Origin: Typha latifolia
Taxonomy: Eukaryota > Streptophyta > Magnoliopsida > Poales > Typhaceae
Assembly (NCBI GenBank): GCA_019914945.1
Contig: CM034106.1
Location: 3,348,001-3,412,000, forward strand
Direction of reading: 5' to 3'
Length of the DNA: 64,000 nt
Shown here piece after piece: positions 32,251-43,071 of the stretch. Within the stretch, counting starts at the first letter, position 1; the number at the start of each line of letters is the position of its first letter. The notes under the pieces were generated by a model. It worked only from the letters and a program-made list of their open reading frames with translations, ran no database searches and was not told where the DNA came from. The position numbers were made by a program, and so were the translations under genes.

Positions 32251-33960
32251 TGAAAAACCCCTAGACACAAGTATGTATCTAAATACTAGGCAATGATATC
32301 ACTCGTTTGCTTAGGTAAAAGTCCATAGAAATATTAAGAACAAAAGCAGAGATGAACGCCAAGATTTTAACGTGGAAAAACCCAAACGAAAAAAAAACCA
32401 CGGATCCAAACTCGGATCAAAAACCAATCACTAGAATAGTAGCAATTACAAGACTGACTCACAAAACAACCCGTCGATCCAAACGACTTTGTCCTCTTAG
32501 TCTTGATCGCTAGAATCCACGATTCACTGCTTCTTGAGATTGAAGTCCAATCTCAGTAGCCCTCGAGATTGATCTTTCCTCTAGATAGCCATTAAGACGA
32601 AAGATTAAATTCTTGTAGATGAGTGGAACCTTGTTAGTTGAAGAACTGATGTAGCCTCAAGAAGTCTCCTTCAATAATGCTTCTTCAACCACCCTTGAGA
32701 TAGGGTTTCACAATCCTTATATATGATCTTCAAGATAGAGCCAAATCCGAGTCTTATCCGTACTAATGAAAGTCCAATTTTATCAAACTTCGTTGGTGCG
32801 TTCGAACGCGGCTCGGGTGCGTTCGAACGGCATGACTTGAACTCAGGTGTGTTTGAACGTGCCCGAGTGCGTTTGAACGCGACAACTTGAATTCTTCAAG
32901 TTGCGTTCGAATGCGTTTGTGAACGTAGTACCCGCGTTTGAACGCCTTTGTGATACGATTCGGACTTCACCGACGTCGTCTCGAGCTTGGATTTACCTTA
33001 GGATAAGATTGAGTTTTAGGATAAGATTGAGTTTTAGGATAAGATTGTGTTTTAGGATAAGATTGAGTTTTAGGATAAGATTGTGTTTTAGGATAAGATT
33101 GAGTTGTTGGTTAGCCTATAAAAGTATGTGTAGGGCAACCAAAATTAGGATTGATTATTGAGAATTGAGTTTGCCTTGCCTCCTTCGTCTTCTTCGCTCC
33201 CGTTCCCTCAATCTCCCCGGCGACGCCGCTTCTAATCTCCTCGACAGGCCAATCACCCTAGTCCCTTAGGAGTGGCCCTCTTCTCCCCCTTCTTCCAATT
33301 TATCCATCGCTATCCCTAACCTTTCCATCATCCATAACCCTTCCACCATCACTTTTACACCGGTGCCACCCCATCAACACCGGCCCTCCACAATCCACCA
33401 TTACCCAGAATTTCGTGCCTTCATCCACGGAATCCAAAAACAGAGTATCCTGACGTTCGTCTACTAAACGAACGATATCTCGAGATCCCCAACTCCGATT
33501 CGCTGAAACTAGATCCGTTGGAAAGCTCTTTTCCGGGCCTACAACATATCAAAATTTCACAGTGATCCAACGGCGGGATATTTCGGGATCTTATCTTAAA
33601 GTTCCGTGCAAGATCGTAACAATCTGGTATCAGAGCCTATAGCCGAGGAAGGATCGTAACAATCTGGTATCAGAGCCTATAGCCGAGGAAGGATCGTATC
33701 ACTTTGTGAACGCGGCTCTCTGTCTATGTGAATGTAGTACCCGCGTTCGAACGCGTTTGTGAACGCGGCTCTTTGTCTGTGTGAACGCAGTACCCGCGTT
33801 CTAATGCGTTTGTGAACGCGGTGTGAACTCGATGGCTTTTCTCCAATAATCTTGCAATTCTTCAAACTAGAGATATTTTAGACTTGTGTGAAGCTCATAT
33901 ACATGAAAAAATATACTTAAAATATTTTGTACACAATTGCCAACAAATAAAAACCTAACA
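32251..33960 (-). repeat. Cop-S 3' LTR, split by a solo LTR
   Basis: TGAAAAACCCC at the left and CCTAACA at 33960 are the LTR termini. The motif array (32795-32945 and 33707-33830) is interrupted at CTTTG by the Chr-A2 solo LTR. Confidence 0.93.
32951..33701 (+). mobile_element. Solo Chr-A2 LTR (751 bp), TSD CTTTG
   Basis: TGATACGATTCGGAC...GATCGTATCA; TSD CTTTG at 32946-32950 and 33702-33706. U3 carries six units of an 18-bp repeat, TTTAGGATAAGATTGAGT, immediately before the TATA box (CCTATAAAAG, about 33115). The U5 end has two tandem copies of a 39-40 bp unit with TGGTATCAGAGCC. Confidence 0.95.
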
Positions 33961-33975
33961 ATCTCCCCCTTTAGC
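33961..33975 (-). other. Cop-S polypurine tract
   Basis: Minus strand reads GCTAAAGGGGGAGAT directly before the 3' LTR start TGTTAGG; this is the plus-strand primer site in LTR retrotransposons. Confidence 0.9.
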
Positions 33976-34350
33976 AATTTGTGACAAAACACCTAGGTTA
34001 CAAGATATTACACAGACTTCAAATGACCAATCAACAAGACTAGAATATTTTGCATATCAATCCCTAAAAGTAAACATATACCAATCCAAGATTAACTGAA
34101 AATAACTTGAAATGAATAAACAATCCAAACACAAGTTATCAGTGGAGCATAAGTTCAAAAGTACTTAAGCAGACAAAGTTCGCAATTACTCCAAGCAAAA
34201 TTATAATCAAGGTTATAAAGACTCTAAAGACTCTAATAAACTCCCCCTATTGCCATGCTCCCCCTACACACGTAAACTCTAAAACTTTAAACTCGCACCA
34301 CACACGACACACTAGACACTCTCCCTCTTTTTGACACGAATGCCAAAGAC
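33976..34350 (-). other. Cop-S 3' non-coding region, distal part
   Basis: No coding seen. Matches the similarly placed 52191-52390 in the other Cop-S copy. Contains AGGGGGAGTTTATT and AGCATGGCAATAGGGGG-like purine tracts on the minus strand, often seen upstream of the polypurine tract in SIRE-like elements. Chr-A2 is inserted at its right edge. Confidence 0.6.
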
Positions 34351-34355
34351 TAGGA

Positions 34356-35109
34356 TGATACGATCCTTCCTCGTCTATAGGCTCTGATACCAGCTTGATA
34401 CGAACCCTCTTTTGGTGCTATGGCCCTGATACCAGATTGTTACGATCTTGCACGGAAATTTGAGATCAGATCCCGAAATATCCTACCGTTGGATCGCTGT
34501 GAAATTTTGATATGATGTAGGCCCGGAAAAGAGCTTTCCAACGGATCTAGTTTGAGGCGAATCGGAGTTGGGGATCTCGAGATATAGTTCGTTTAGTGGA
34601 CGAACGTCAGGATACTCTGTTTTTGGATTCCGTGGATGAAGGCACGAAATCCTGGGTAATGGTGGATTGTGGAGGGCCGGTGTTGATGGGGTGGCACCGG
34701 TGTAAAAGTGATGGTGGAAGGGTTATGGATGATGGAAAGGTTAGAGATAGCGATGGATAAATTGGAAGAAGGGGAGAAGAGGGCCACTCCTAAGGGACTA
34801 GGGTGATTGGCCCGTCGAGGAGATTAGAAGCGGCGTCGCCGGGGAGATTGAGGGAACGGGAGCGAAGAAGATGAAGGAGGCAAGGCAAACTCAATTCTCA
34901 ATATTCAATTCCTAATTTTGGTTGCCCTACACATACTTTTATAGGCTAACCAACAACTCAATCTTATCCTAAAACACAATCTTATCCTAAAACTCAATCT
35001 TATCCTAAAACACAATCTTATCCTAAAACTCAATCTTATCCTAAAACTCAATCTTATCCTAAGGTAAATCCAAACTCGAGACGACGTCGGTGAAGTCCGA
35101 ATCGTATCA
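34356..35109 (-). repeat. Chr-A2 3' LTR (754 bp)
   Basis: U3 has six CAATCTTATCCTAAAA-type units (34965-35062) where Chr-A has the palindrome array. TATA CTATAAAAG on the minus strand near 34938. The U5 end holds three LTR-end words and two PBS-like sites (34400, 34430). Confidence 0.95.
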
Positions 35110-35136
35110 ATCCACCACGCTTCCGCAACCTTGTCC
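35110..35136 (-). other. Chr-A2 polypurine-tract region
   Basis: Minus strand reads AAGGTTGCGGAAGCGTGGTGGAT directly before the LTR. The same block precedes Chr-A LTRs at 2177 and 46925, and a GGGGGAAGCGTGGTGG variant precedes Chr-B LTRs. Confidence 0.7.
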
Positions 35137-36922
35137 TCAAGGTTTGAAATTTGGGAAGCGATCTTTGCACCTTGACTCTAGCTCCTCCATGGTATGATCT
35201 TCTGCTTTGGTTCTCCACAAATCTGAAGATATAAGAGATGTTGGTGCTGAGAAGGAGGCGAGTTCACTTGTATCTAGTTGGCGCGAAAGAGCATCAGCCG
35301 CTCTATTCTCAATCCCCTTTTTGTAGACTAATTCATAGTCATACCCAAGGAGTTTAGTAACCCACCTTTGTTGGGCTGGGGTGTGCACACGTTGCTCCAT
35401 GAAGTAGGGCAAGCTACGCTGGTCCGTGCGGATAGTAAACCTTTGGCCAATCAAGTAGGGTCGCCATTTGGTGACGGCATGTAGAATTGCTAGCATTTCG
35501 CGCTCGTAGGTTGATAGCTGTCGCGACTGATTTGATAATGCTTTGCTCATGTATGCCACGGGTCTGCCCTCCTGCATCAAAACTGCTCCAATGCCTTCAC
35601 CCGAAGCGTCGCATTCCACCACGAAAGGCTTGCCGAAATCCGGTAGTGCTAGAACAGGGAGCTGTAGACATAGCGGTCTTCAAGGCTTCAAAAGCCTCCG
35701 TAGCTTTGCCCGTCCATTGAAACCCACCTTTTCTGAGTAAGGAGGTCAGTGGGGCAGCAATTTTGCCGTAGTTGGCAACGAATCGCCGATAGTACCCCGT
35801 CAGCCCAAGAAATCCCCTCAATTCCCGTTGATTAGTAGGAATCGGCCAGTCCACCATATTCTTGATCTTGCTTGGATCAGCTTCCACTCCTTTTGCTGAA
35901 ATTATATGCCCCAGGTACTCCACGCGTGACTCTCCCCATAGACACTTGCTCATCTTGACTTTCAGCTGGTTTTGTCGCAAGATATCTAGTACCTCCCGTA
36001 CGTGTCGCAAGTGTTCACCCCAATTCCTGCTATACACTAGAATATCGTCAAAGAAGACGAGCACGTACCGACGCAAAAGTGGGCGGAATAGGTCATTCAT
36101 AAGCCCTTGGAAGGTGGCCGGTGCATTGGTGAGTCCAAACGGCATGACTCGGAACTCGTAGTGGCCATCGTGAGTTCGAAACGCCGTTTTGTGCACATCT
36201 CCAGGGTCGACTCGGATTTGATGGTACCCCGCCCTTAAGTCAAGTTTGCTGAAGTAGGCTGACCCAGTGAGCTCATCTAGCAACTCCTCGATCACCGGTA
36301 TTGGGTACCGGTCTTTGACAGTAATGGTATTCAAGGCTCGGTAGTCGACGCAAAACCGCCAACTCCCGTCTTTCTTCCGAACCAGCAGCACCGGAGATGA
36401 GTAGGCACTTCTACTCGGTTGAATAATCCCTTGCTCGAGCATTTCCTCCACTAATTTACTGATCTCTTCCTTCTGGACATGCGGGTACCGATAGGGCCGA
36501 ACATTTGCAGGTTCAGCCCCTAGAACGATCTGGATGCGATGGTCATGGCGACGGTTCGGCGGCAGTCCTCGGGGTTCCTCGAAGAGATCCTGGAACTCAT
36601 GCAGCAGCTCTTGCAAGTCAGCGGCTATTCTCCTTGGTGAGGGATGTTCTGGTTCAGGAACAGCCATTTGCAATAGTAGAGCTCGGTCCCCTGCACTAGG
36701 AAAGCCTACAAGTGGTTGCAATGTTGGTCCTTGCCGCGGTTGATTTCCATCCAGCAGTACCTTTCTTCCATTCCTCCGAAAGGTCAGTGTGAGGTTTGAG
36801 AAATCAAATGTTACGGGCCCCAAGCTTTGAAGCCATTGGGTTCCCAAAACAATATCAGCTCCTCGCAAGGCCAATGGATAAAGATCCAATGTGAAACTTT
36901 GGCCTTGCACCTTCAATACCAC
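35137..36922 (-). pseudogene. Chr-A2 RT and RNase H with integrase-deleted tail
   Basis: From 36922: protease end (LYPLALRGADIVLGTQWLQS), RT with [49 protein letters not shown], the catalytic [10 protein letters not shown] and LTGYYRRFVANYGKI. A 1-bp insertion near 35658 shifts the frame before the RNase H segment FGKPFVVECDASGEGIGAVL. The second frame (35137-35622) continues through YMSKALS, FTIRTDQRSL and ENRAADALSRQ, then SDLWRTKAEDHTMEELES, and ends KDRFPNFKP, the last residues of the chromodomain frame. The zinc finger, DDE core and chromodomain (about 550 residues) are missing. Confidence 0.94.
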
Positions 36923-37380
36923 ACCTCACACAAATAAAATCTGCTCGCAAGGTGGTGCCATCTCCAATCGTCACATCGAACCCTTCCGTGGGTTCCGACT
37001 CGAGCCCAATCTTCCTAAGGAGCCTCTTGTCAATGAAGTTGTGGGTGGACCCGGTGTCAATCAAGATTCTCACTTTGTGGTCTTCTTGACTACTCCGTTC
37101 ACCCGCAATGTCTTTGGCGCCGCCGTCCCCGAATAAGCGTGGAGGGAGATTTCAGCTATCACGTCCTCCACGTTTTGCTCCTCAACTTCTTCTCCTCGAT
37201 GTCCAGCCACATCTGCGCTTTCAGCTGCAAGCTCATCCTCCGCTTCCTCCAATCCATCGATGAGCATCACCGATCCCATCGGTTTAGCACAACGATGCCC
37301 CGGTACAAACTTCTCATCACAACGGAAGCATAAGCCCTTGGCTCTTCTTTCTTCTACTTGGGCAGGTGTGAGTGCTCGCC
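36855..37380 (-). pseudogene. Chr-A2 zinc knuckle and protease
   Basis: Zinc knuckle KGLCFRCDEKFVPGHRCAKP near 37300-37345, spacer GSVMLIDGLEEAEDELAAE, ISLHAYSGTAAPKTLRV, then aspartic protease RILIDTGSTHNFID and FDVTIGDGTTLRADFI. Frameshifts near 37075 and 36920 separate gag, protease and RT frames. The position between gag and protease could be programmed, but the second is plain decay. Confidence 0.88.
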
Positions 37381-37468
37381 CGGACCTCTAGGTGCGTACT
37401 TCACATCTTGGGATGGCTTCAAGGGTGCTCGAGGAGGTATCAATGCAAGAGCAGCTCTTGGTACTCCG

Positions 37469-38609
37469 CTAGTGTTTCCTGCCGCTATGTTTGGTAGAGC
37501 TTGATTGCGGCTTCCTTGGCTTGTCCAACTCGTGCTTCCAGTGTATCTTCATGGCTCTATGCTTGTCTTCCATAAGCACCGCATCTTGGAAGGCCTCCTT
37601 TAAGGTTCTAGGCCTTAAAGCCCTCACATCGGCTTGTATGTCACCCCGCAGCCCGGAGATGAAGGTGCTTGCGAAGTTGCTGATCCGTCCATGGTGGATG
37701 ACATCGGCTACTAATCCTCTCAAATTCTTCTTGGTATGACCCAACCGTGGTCTTCTGAACCGTCTTTGAGAGGAGAGCATCAAAGTCTTCATAGCCCGAT
37801 ACTCCAAATCGCCGTGTGATATCGGCGCAAAATTCAGCCCAAGTTTCGATGGCCTCAATGGCATTGGCTGATCGAAACCAATGAAGCGCCGCATCCTCAA
37901 GGTGGAAGCTTGCAAGCGTCACCTTGTATTCTTCCGCCGTACCTTGGTATGCAAAGAATTGCTCCGCCCTATACAACCAATCAATTGGATCGCCACCTTT
38001 GAACTTGGGGAATTCGAGACGCACGACTTGTCCACGAATGCCGTTGTCTCGTTCCGGATCATGCCCAACTCCTTGTCTAACCGGCGGAGGATGCACCATG
38101 AAGGGTTGATGATCCCTCCTTCGGTTTAGATCAACTCGCCGTGGTTCCGGATCGTATCGGCCCGCCCATGGATCTTGATCTCCAATGTGGTCTCCATGGT
38201 GATTCGCTCGTCGGATGGGTTCACCCGCAACTGGTCCTGGTGTAACCATCCTTGCTTGCCTCTGCCCATAGGGTGGTGGTAGCAGCGGCTCTTGTGGTTG
38301 CAAAGGCTGAACCGGTGAGGATTGATTCAAGGGGGTGGACTCGCGTCGTGGGGTCGATGGTGCCTTCCCGTTAGACATTGCTTCCCTTGGCGCCCGTAGT
38401 TCCCGCATCATCTCCATCATCATCTGGTGGTTGATGGCCATCTGCTCTGAAATAGACCCCAACATGGATAGAACGCTAGGCTCTTCCGTATTCCGATTAG
38501 ATCGGATGGTTCCGCGGGTGGAAGTCCCCGCAATCGTCTCTTCCTCCTCTATTGGGAGAATCTCTTCTTCATCATCACGCCGTGCAGCCATGGATCTGGT
38601 GGTCGTCAT
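37469..38609 (-). pseudogene. Chr-A2 gag
   Basis: Starts MTTTRSMAARRDDEEEILP at 38609. A 322-codon frame covers an acidic N-terminus, a methionine-rich coiled segment (MMMEMMRELRAPREAM), a Pro/Gln linker and the retrotransposon gag domain (VRLEFPKFKGGDPIDWLYRA, FHLEDAALHWFRSA, SSRCHPPWTDQQL). A frameshift near 37670 moves the rest (TFISGLRGDIQADVRALRPR, DAVLMEDKHRAMKIH) to the overlapping frame 37469-37915. Nearly intact; would need one base restored. Confidence 0.92.
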
Positions 38610-38634
38610 TGGAAGCGCTTGTCCGAGGAACGGT

Positions 38635-38769
38635 AGCTCTGATACCAGATTGGTACGATCCTTCCTCGGCTATAGGCTCTGATACCAGATTGATACGATC
38701 CTTCCTCGTCTATAGGCTCTGATACCAGCTTGATACGAACCCTCTTTTGGTGCTATGGCCCTGATACCA
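38635..38769 (-). promoter_or_regulatory. Array of four primer binding sites at the 5' LTR edge
   Basis: PBS-type sites at 38635-38647, 38675-38687, 38715-38727 and 38757-38769, spaced 40-42 bp, alternating with LTR-end words (GATCGTATCA or GGTTCGTATCA). The 3' LTR begins at the word equivalent to 38691, so the inner two sites are inside the LTR and the outer two are in the leader. Confidence 0.9.
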
Positions 38770-39409
38770 GATTGTTACGATCTTGCACGGAACTTTGAGA
38801 TCAGATCCCGAAATATCCTACCGTTGGATCGCTGTGAAATTTTGATATGATGTAGGCCCGGAAAAGAGCTTTCCAACGGATCTAGTTTGAGGCGAATCGG
38901 AGTTGGGGATCTCGAGATATCGTTCGTTTAGTGGACGAACGTCAGGATACTCTGTTTTTGGATTCCGTGGATGAAGGCACGAAATCCTGGGTAATGGTGG
39001 ATTGTGGAGGGCCGGTGTTGATGGGGTGGCACCAGTGTAAAAGTGATGGTGGAAGGGTTATGGATGATGGAAAGGTTAGAGATAGCGATGGATAAATTGG
39101 AAGAAGGGGGAGAAGAGGGCCACTCCTAAGGGACTAGGGTGATTGGCCTGTCGAGGGAGATTGGAAGCGGCGTCGCCGGGAGATTGAGGGAACGGGAGCG
39201 AAGAAGATGAAGGAGGCAAGGCAAACTCAATTCTCAATATTCAATTCCTAATTTTGGTTGCCCTACACATACTTTTATAGGCTAACCAACAACTCAATCT
39301 TATCCTAAAACACAATCTTATCCTAAAACTCAATCTTATCCTAAAACTCAATCTTATCCTAAGGTAAATCCAAACTCGAGACGACGTCGGTGAAGTCCGA
39401 ATCGTATCA
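38691..39409 (-). repeat. Chr-A2 5' LTR (719 bp)
   Basis: Same as the 3' LTR apart from four instead of six 18-bp U3 units (39296-39362) and a few substitutions. TATA on the minus strand near 39273. Confidence 0.94.
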
Positions 39410-39414
39410 TAGGA

Positions 39415-40739
39415 ACTCGGAGGGAACTGACGATGAAGAATCGTCAACACAGAGTCAAGTATGGTTTTTAGAAACTATGAAGGCCCTAAATGAAACCCAT
39501 CTTTCACTTGAAAATGCTAAGATATCACATTCAATCGCACAAGAAACATCAAGATATTAACTTTAACGTGATCAAAACTCGAAACCGCACGAAATCAATC
39601 AAGATCAAGAGACTTAATTGAATAAAAAATAAGAAAATTGATGAATGATCATACCTCGCAAAAAGTGAAGAAAATCTTGAAGTTTCAGCCAAAAGACTTT
39701 AAAAGGGTTTGAAGTGAAAATTTTGATGAAAAAGATGAAGATCTTGAAGATTTGGATTTTTTTTTAAATTTAAACTAAAACAAATCAAAAATCTTTTTGG
39801 AGATGCACTTCTAGAAAATTCAAAATAGATTCAAGACATAGAATATGACAATCAAATGAAATAAGTCATACACAGATCAATCAAATCATCAAGAGCATAT
39901 TATAATCAATTCTAATGCATCACTCAAAATTAAATTAATCTTGATTGATCATAACAATATACATATGCAAGGTGAGCATAGATAACATGAAACATTCTTC
40001 TTAAATAAACTTTCATATTTAAACAATGATACAACACAGTAGTCAAACCGACTTAGTATTGAAATTTGCACTTTTCAACTTATTTGCCATAACCGAACAG
40101 GAATTTTTTCTGTATTATTTTTTATACATAAACCATATAGGTGCAATGATGGCTTTCACACATGAGTAGGTATCCCTTTTCTTATAGTACAAATCAAACA
40201 ATGTGCGAGAATATATACACAAGTAGCAAAAATTTTATTTAATTTGCAATCAATGTACTGAGTCAAACTGGACTCTGAACAAGATGGCTTTCACACTAAC
40301 TCATTGTAGCCCTTTTCATTGATCTTTTATAAACACGTTTGTGATGACTAAGCATGAGGTCAAACTGTGCAAATCAAGGTCAATAGTAAGCTATTTAAAA
40401 ATAATTTTATGATGTCATGCTCACACAAGAATATACACACGTTATGGGTGCATTAATTTCAGTATAATTATCAGAGAAGTCGAGAGAGTGAATAAATCAG
40501 AAATGATACAATATACTACAAGATGACAAAATTGACTATAATAACTCATAATCAAAAGAAAAATCATATTTATATGTCAAGAGTATATTATTGAATCTAG
40601 GAGAGCATTTTTTTTATTTTATTACCAAAAAAAAAAACTCTTGACAAATCTGAAACTAAAACCAAAGAAAATTTCAGAGTAAAATAAAACCTAAAAAAAA
40701 TGAAACGAAATGATAAGAAACTCGCAAACTAAAACACAA
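39415..40739 (-). other. Cop-S 3' non-coding region
   Basis: About 1.3 kb without coding signal between the RNase H end and the Chr-A2 insertion. It contains two diverged AGTCAAACTGG / ACAAGATGGCTTTCACAC blocks, at 40260-40340 and partly near 40150. SIRE-like elements often carry an envelope-like frame here; I find none. Confidence 0.6.
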
Positions 40740-40853
40740 ATCAATCCAAAGCATAAATCCCTAAAGAAGTACGAAGATACTGAAATCTCTGTAAATCCAA
40801 AGATTTTGTAAACAAATCACCCAACTGTTTCTCCGTCTCAACATGTTCTAGTG
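40740..40853 (-). pseudogene. Cop-S RNase H C-terminus remnant
   Basis: Reads DKTIALEHVETEKQLGD, then FTKSLDLQRFQYL and the LGICFG end, the usual copia pol C-terminus. It is joined near 40855 to the protease region, so about 3 kb encoding integrase and RT has been lost. Confidence 0.85.
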
Positions 40854-41941
40854 CTATTGTTTTGTCTTGTTACATTTCAGATTATGTGAAGTTCTAACAA
40901 CATAGCAATTATCAGATGTTCTAGATCCAAAACATATAACATTACCATCATGATCTAGAATAGTACAATCATTTCTAGAGAATTTTACATCATAACCTTC
41001 ATCACAAAATTGAATGATGCTTAATAAATTTGCTTTCAAGCCATTAACATAAAGAACATTTTTGAGACTAGGAACACCTGGAGTACTTACCTTTCCTTTA
41101 CTTATTACCTTGGATGAGTTATCATCTCCAAATGTCACAACTCCCCCTTCATGTTCCTCGAGATTAGAAAATAAGGATTTGTTGCCTGACATATGTCTTG
41201 AACAGCCACTGTCTAAATACCACAATTTAGAATTTAAAGCTTTCAAGGCAGTATGTACAACATAACATTTCAAGTCACTTTCTTGACCCATATGGCCTTT
41301 GTTTTCATCCCATAAATGAAAGCACTTCTAGGTTTTTCCAAAAATTTGCAATGGGGTCGAATATGCCCTAGAATGCCGCAATGAAAGCATGTTGGAACAA
41401 ACCCTTTTCTACTCACCTTTTGTCGAGGAGTATGACTAAAGTTTACCTTTGGTACCGTCGAAGTTTCACTAGTTTGTAGATTCAACTTCAGTTTAGAAGC
41501 ATTCATCCAGGATTGCTTTGTAAATGCGGTTGATTGCTTCAGGTATTCTTCCTTTTGTATATCTGCAGAAACAAATACACTTTTGTTATTATTTGAATTA
41601 CCAGTGTATCCAACAGCATACCTGTCTTTTCCAGAGATCTGAGCTTTTAGAATCTCATCAAGTTTGTTCTTCCCTTTTAGAAATATCACTTCATTATTTA
41701 ATCGCTCTAGTTCAATTTCATCAGTCTTCATTTTATTTTTCGCATTGTCAAGTTGTTCAGAAAGGTCTTTAACACATTCAAGTTCCAATTTGCACTTCTC
41801 CTCAAATTGAATTCTTTCATATTCGATTACCTTGAGTCGTTGAAGTAGTCTAAGATTGTTTTTCTTGAGTTTAAACGACTCCAGATTCATCTTCCTCAGC
41901 TGGTAATATATCAAAATCATCTGTACGATCAGTATCAACAA
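40854..41941 (-). pseudogene. Cop-S gag C-terminus and protease region
   Basis: The upstream frame (41270-41941) has a charged coiled-coil stretch (QLRKMNLESFKLKKNNLRLL) and a zinc knuckle CFHCGILGHIRPHC. The next frame (40854-41291) holds the copia protease active site LWYLDSGCSRHMSG (D-S-G), GGVVTFGDDNSSKV and LLSIIQFCDEGYDVKF, ending at the deletion after LKCN. The frames overlap by a shift near 41280. Confidence 0.9.
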
Positions 41942-42059
41942 TAGAGTCAGTATTAAGTAGAGAAGAGGTAAAAGCTACAAAGTTTTCTTCGTCTTTTTCA
42001 GAATCAACATTAGATTCATCTGAGTCATCCCAAGTAACTTTCATAGCTTTGCCCTTCCT

Positions 42060-43022
42060 CTAAAGACGATTAGGGCATTCTTGTGCGATGTGTCCAAAAC
42101 CAGAACATTCAAAACATTGAACTTTATTCTCAGAACTCTTATTTTTCTGTTTGACATTGTTGTTGGTACCACCTGTATTTGAACTCACAGTATTCTTCTT
42201 TTTCACAAAGGCTTTGCTTTTCTCAAGTTTTTCAGCATTCAACATGTTTGGCTTCCGAAAGAATTTATTAAACTTTTTGACAAACATAGTCAACATCTCA
42301 ACATCTAAATCACCTTTATCATCAGACTCCTCTAAATTTTGTTCAACTGTGGATAGGGCCATCCCTTTGGATTTCCTTGGTTTTGAAAGACTGGACTCAA
42401 ATGTTTGTAGATTTCCTACCAATTGTTCAACTTTCATAGAATCGATATTCTTACTTTCCTCAATAGCTGTAACTTTTGCCTAAAACCTTTCTGGAAGAGA
42501 CCTAAGGATCTTACGGACATTTCTGTTTTTAGAAATTTTCTCTCCTAGGTTGAAACTAGAGTTGACTATATCACACAATTTTGCATAGAACTCATCAAAT
42601 GTCTCGTTCTCCTCCATACAGAGAGTTTCAAAACTAGTAATCAACCTCTGAAGTTTCGAAAGTTTTACAGCCATAGTTCCTTCATGAGTTGTTTCTAAGA
42701 TCGTACAGGCTTCTTTTGCTATCTCACAAGTAGAAATTCTTCTAAATTCTTCCGAGGAAACACAACTAAAAATTGCATTTATTGCTTTGCTATTCCAGCC
42801 AACTTTTTCATAATCTGTCTTATCCAATGACTCAATCGGTTTCTCAATAAACTTATCATTCACCATGTACATTGGTGGACTCCAACCGTTCACAATGGCC
42901 ATCCATACTCGCTCATCTATAGACTTCAAATAAGCTATGATCCTAGCTTTCCAATATCCATAATTTGATCCATCTAGAATAGGAGGTCTAATAGATGATG
43001 GTCCATCTCTATGAAAATCCAT
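42060..43022 (-). pseudogene. Cop-S gag
   Basis: Start chosen at 43022 (MDFHRDGPSSIRPPILDGSN), outside the LTR; the longer upstream reading would begin within the LTR. Homology: YGYWKARIIAYLKSIDERVW, LQRLITSFETLCMEENETFD, VRKILRSLPERF. TAG near 42480 replaces the Gln of the conserved LPERFQAKVTAIEE. A second part (42060-42437) carries the zinc knuckle CFECSGFGHIAQECP. Gag_polypeptide (UBN2-type) family of copia. Confidence 0.92.
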
Positions 43023-43054
43023 GCCTATCTGATCTCTCTCAAATGGGGAGAGAA

Positions 43055-43069
43055 CCTGCTCTGATACCA
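43055..43069 (-). promoter_or_regulatory. Cop-S primer binding site
   Basis: Minus strand TGGTATCAGAGCAGG, 2 bp from the LTR; matches initiator tRNA-Met for its first 11-12 bases. Single copy, unlike Chr-A/A2/B. Confidence 0.88.
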
Positions 43070-43071
43070 AT

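Larger units (their letters stand above)
34356..39409 (-). mobile_element. Chr-A2 element lacking integrase (5054 bp), TSD TAGGA
   Basis: LTRs 34356-35109 and 38691-39409; TSD TAGGA at 34351-34355 and 39410-39414 within the copia 3' region. The interior encodes gag, protease, RT and RNase H; RNase H is then joined straight to the last residues of the chromodomain reading frame. The two LTRs are almost identical except for two 18-bp units, so this is the youngest large insertion here. Confidence 0.95.

Noticed and set aside
38715..38727. tRNA-like sequence
   Set aside because: Only the 13 bases complementary to the tRNA 3' end are present; it is a primer binding site, no cloverleaf.
39415..40739. 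Envelope-like ORF expected in SIRE-type elements
   Set aside because: No long frame, signal peptide or membrane segment in the region.
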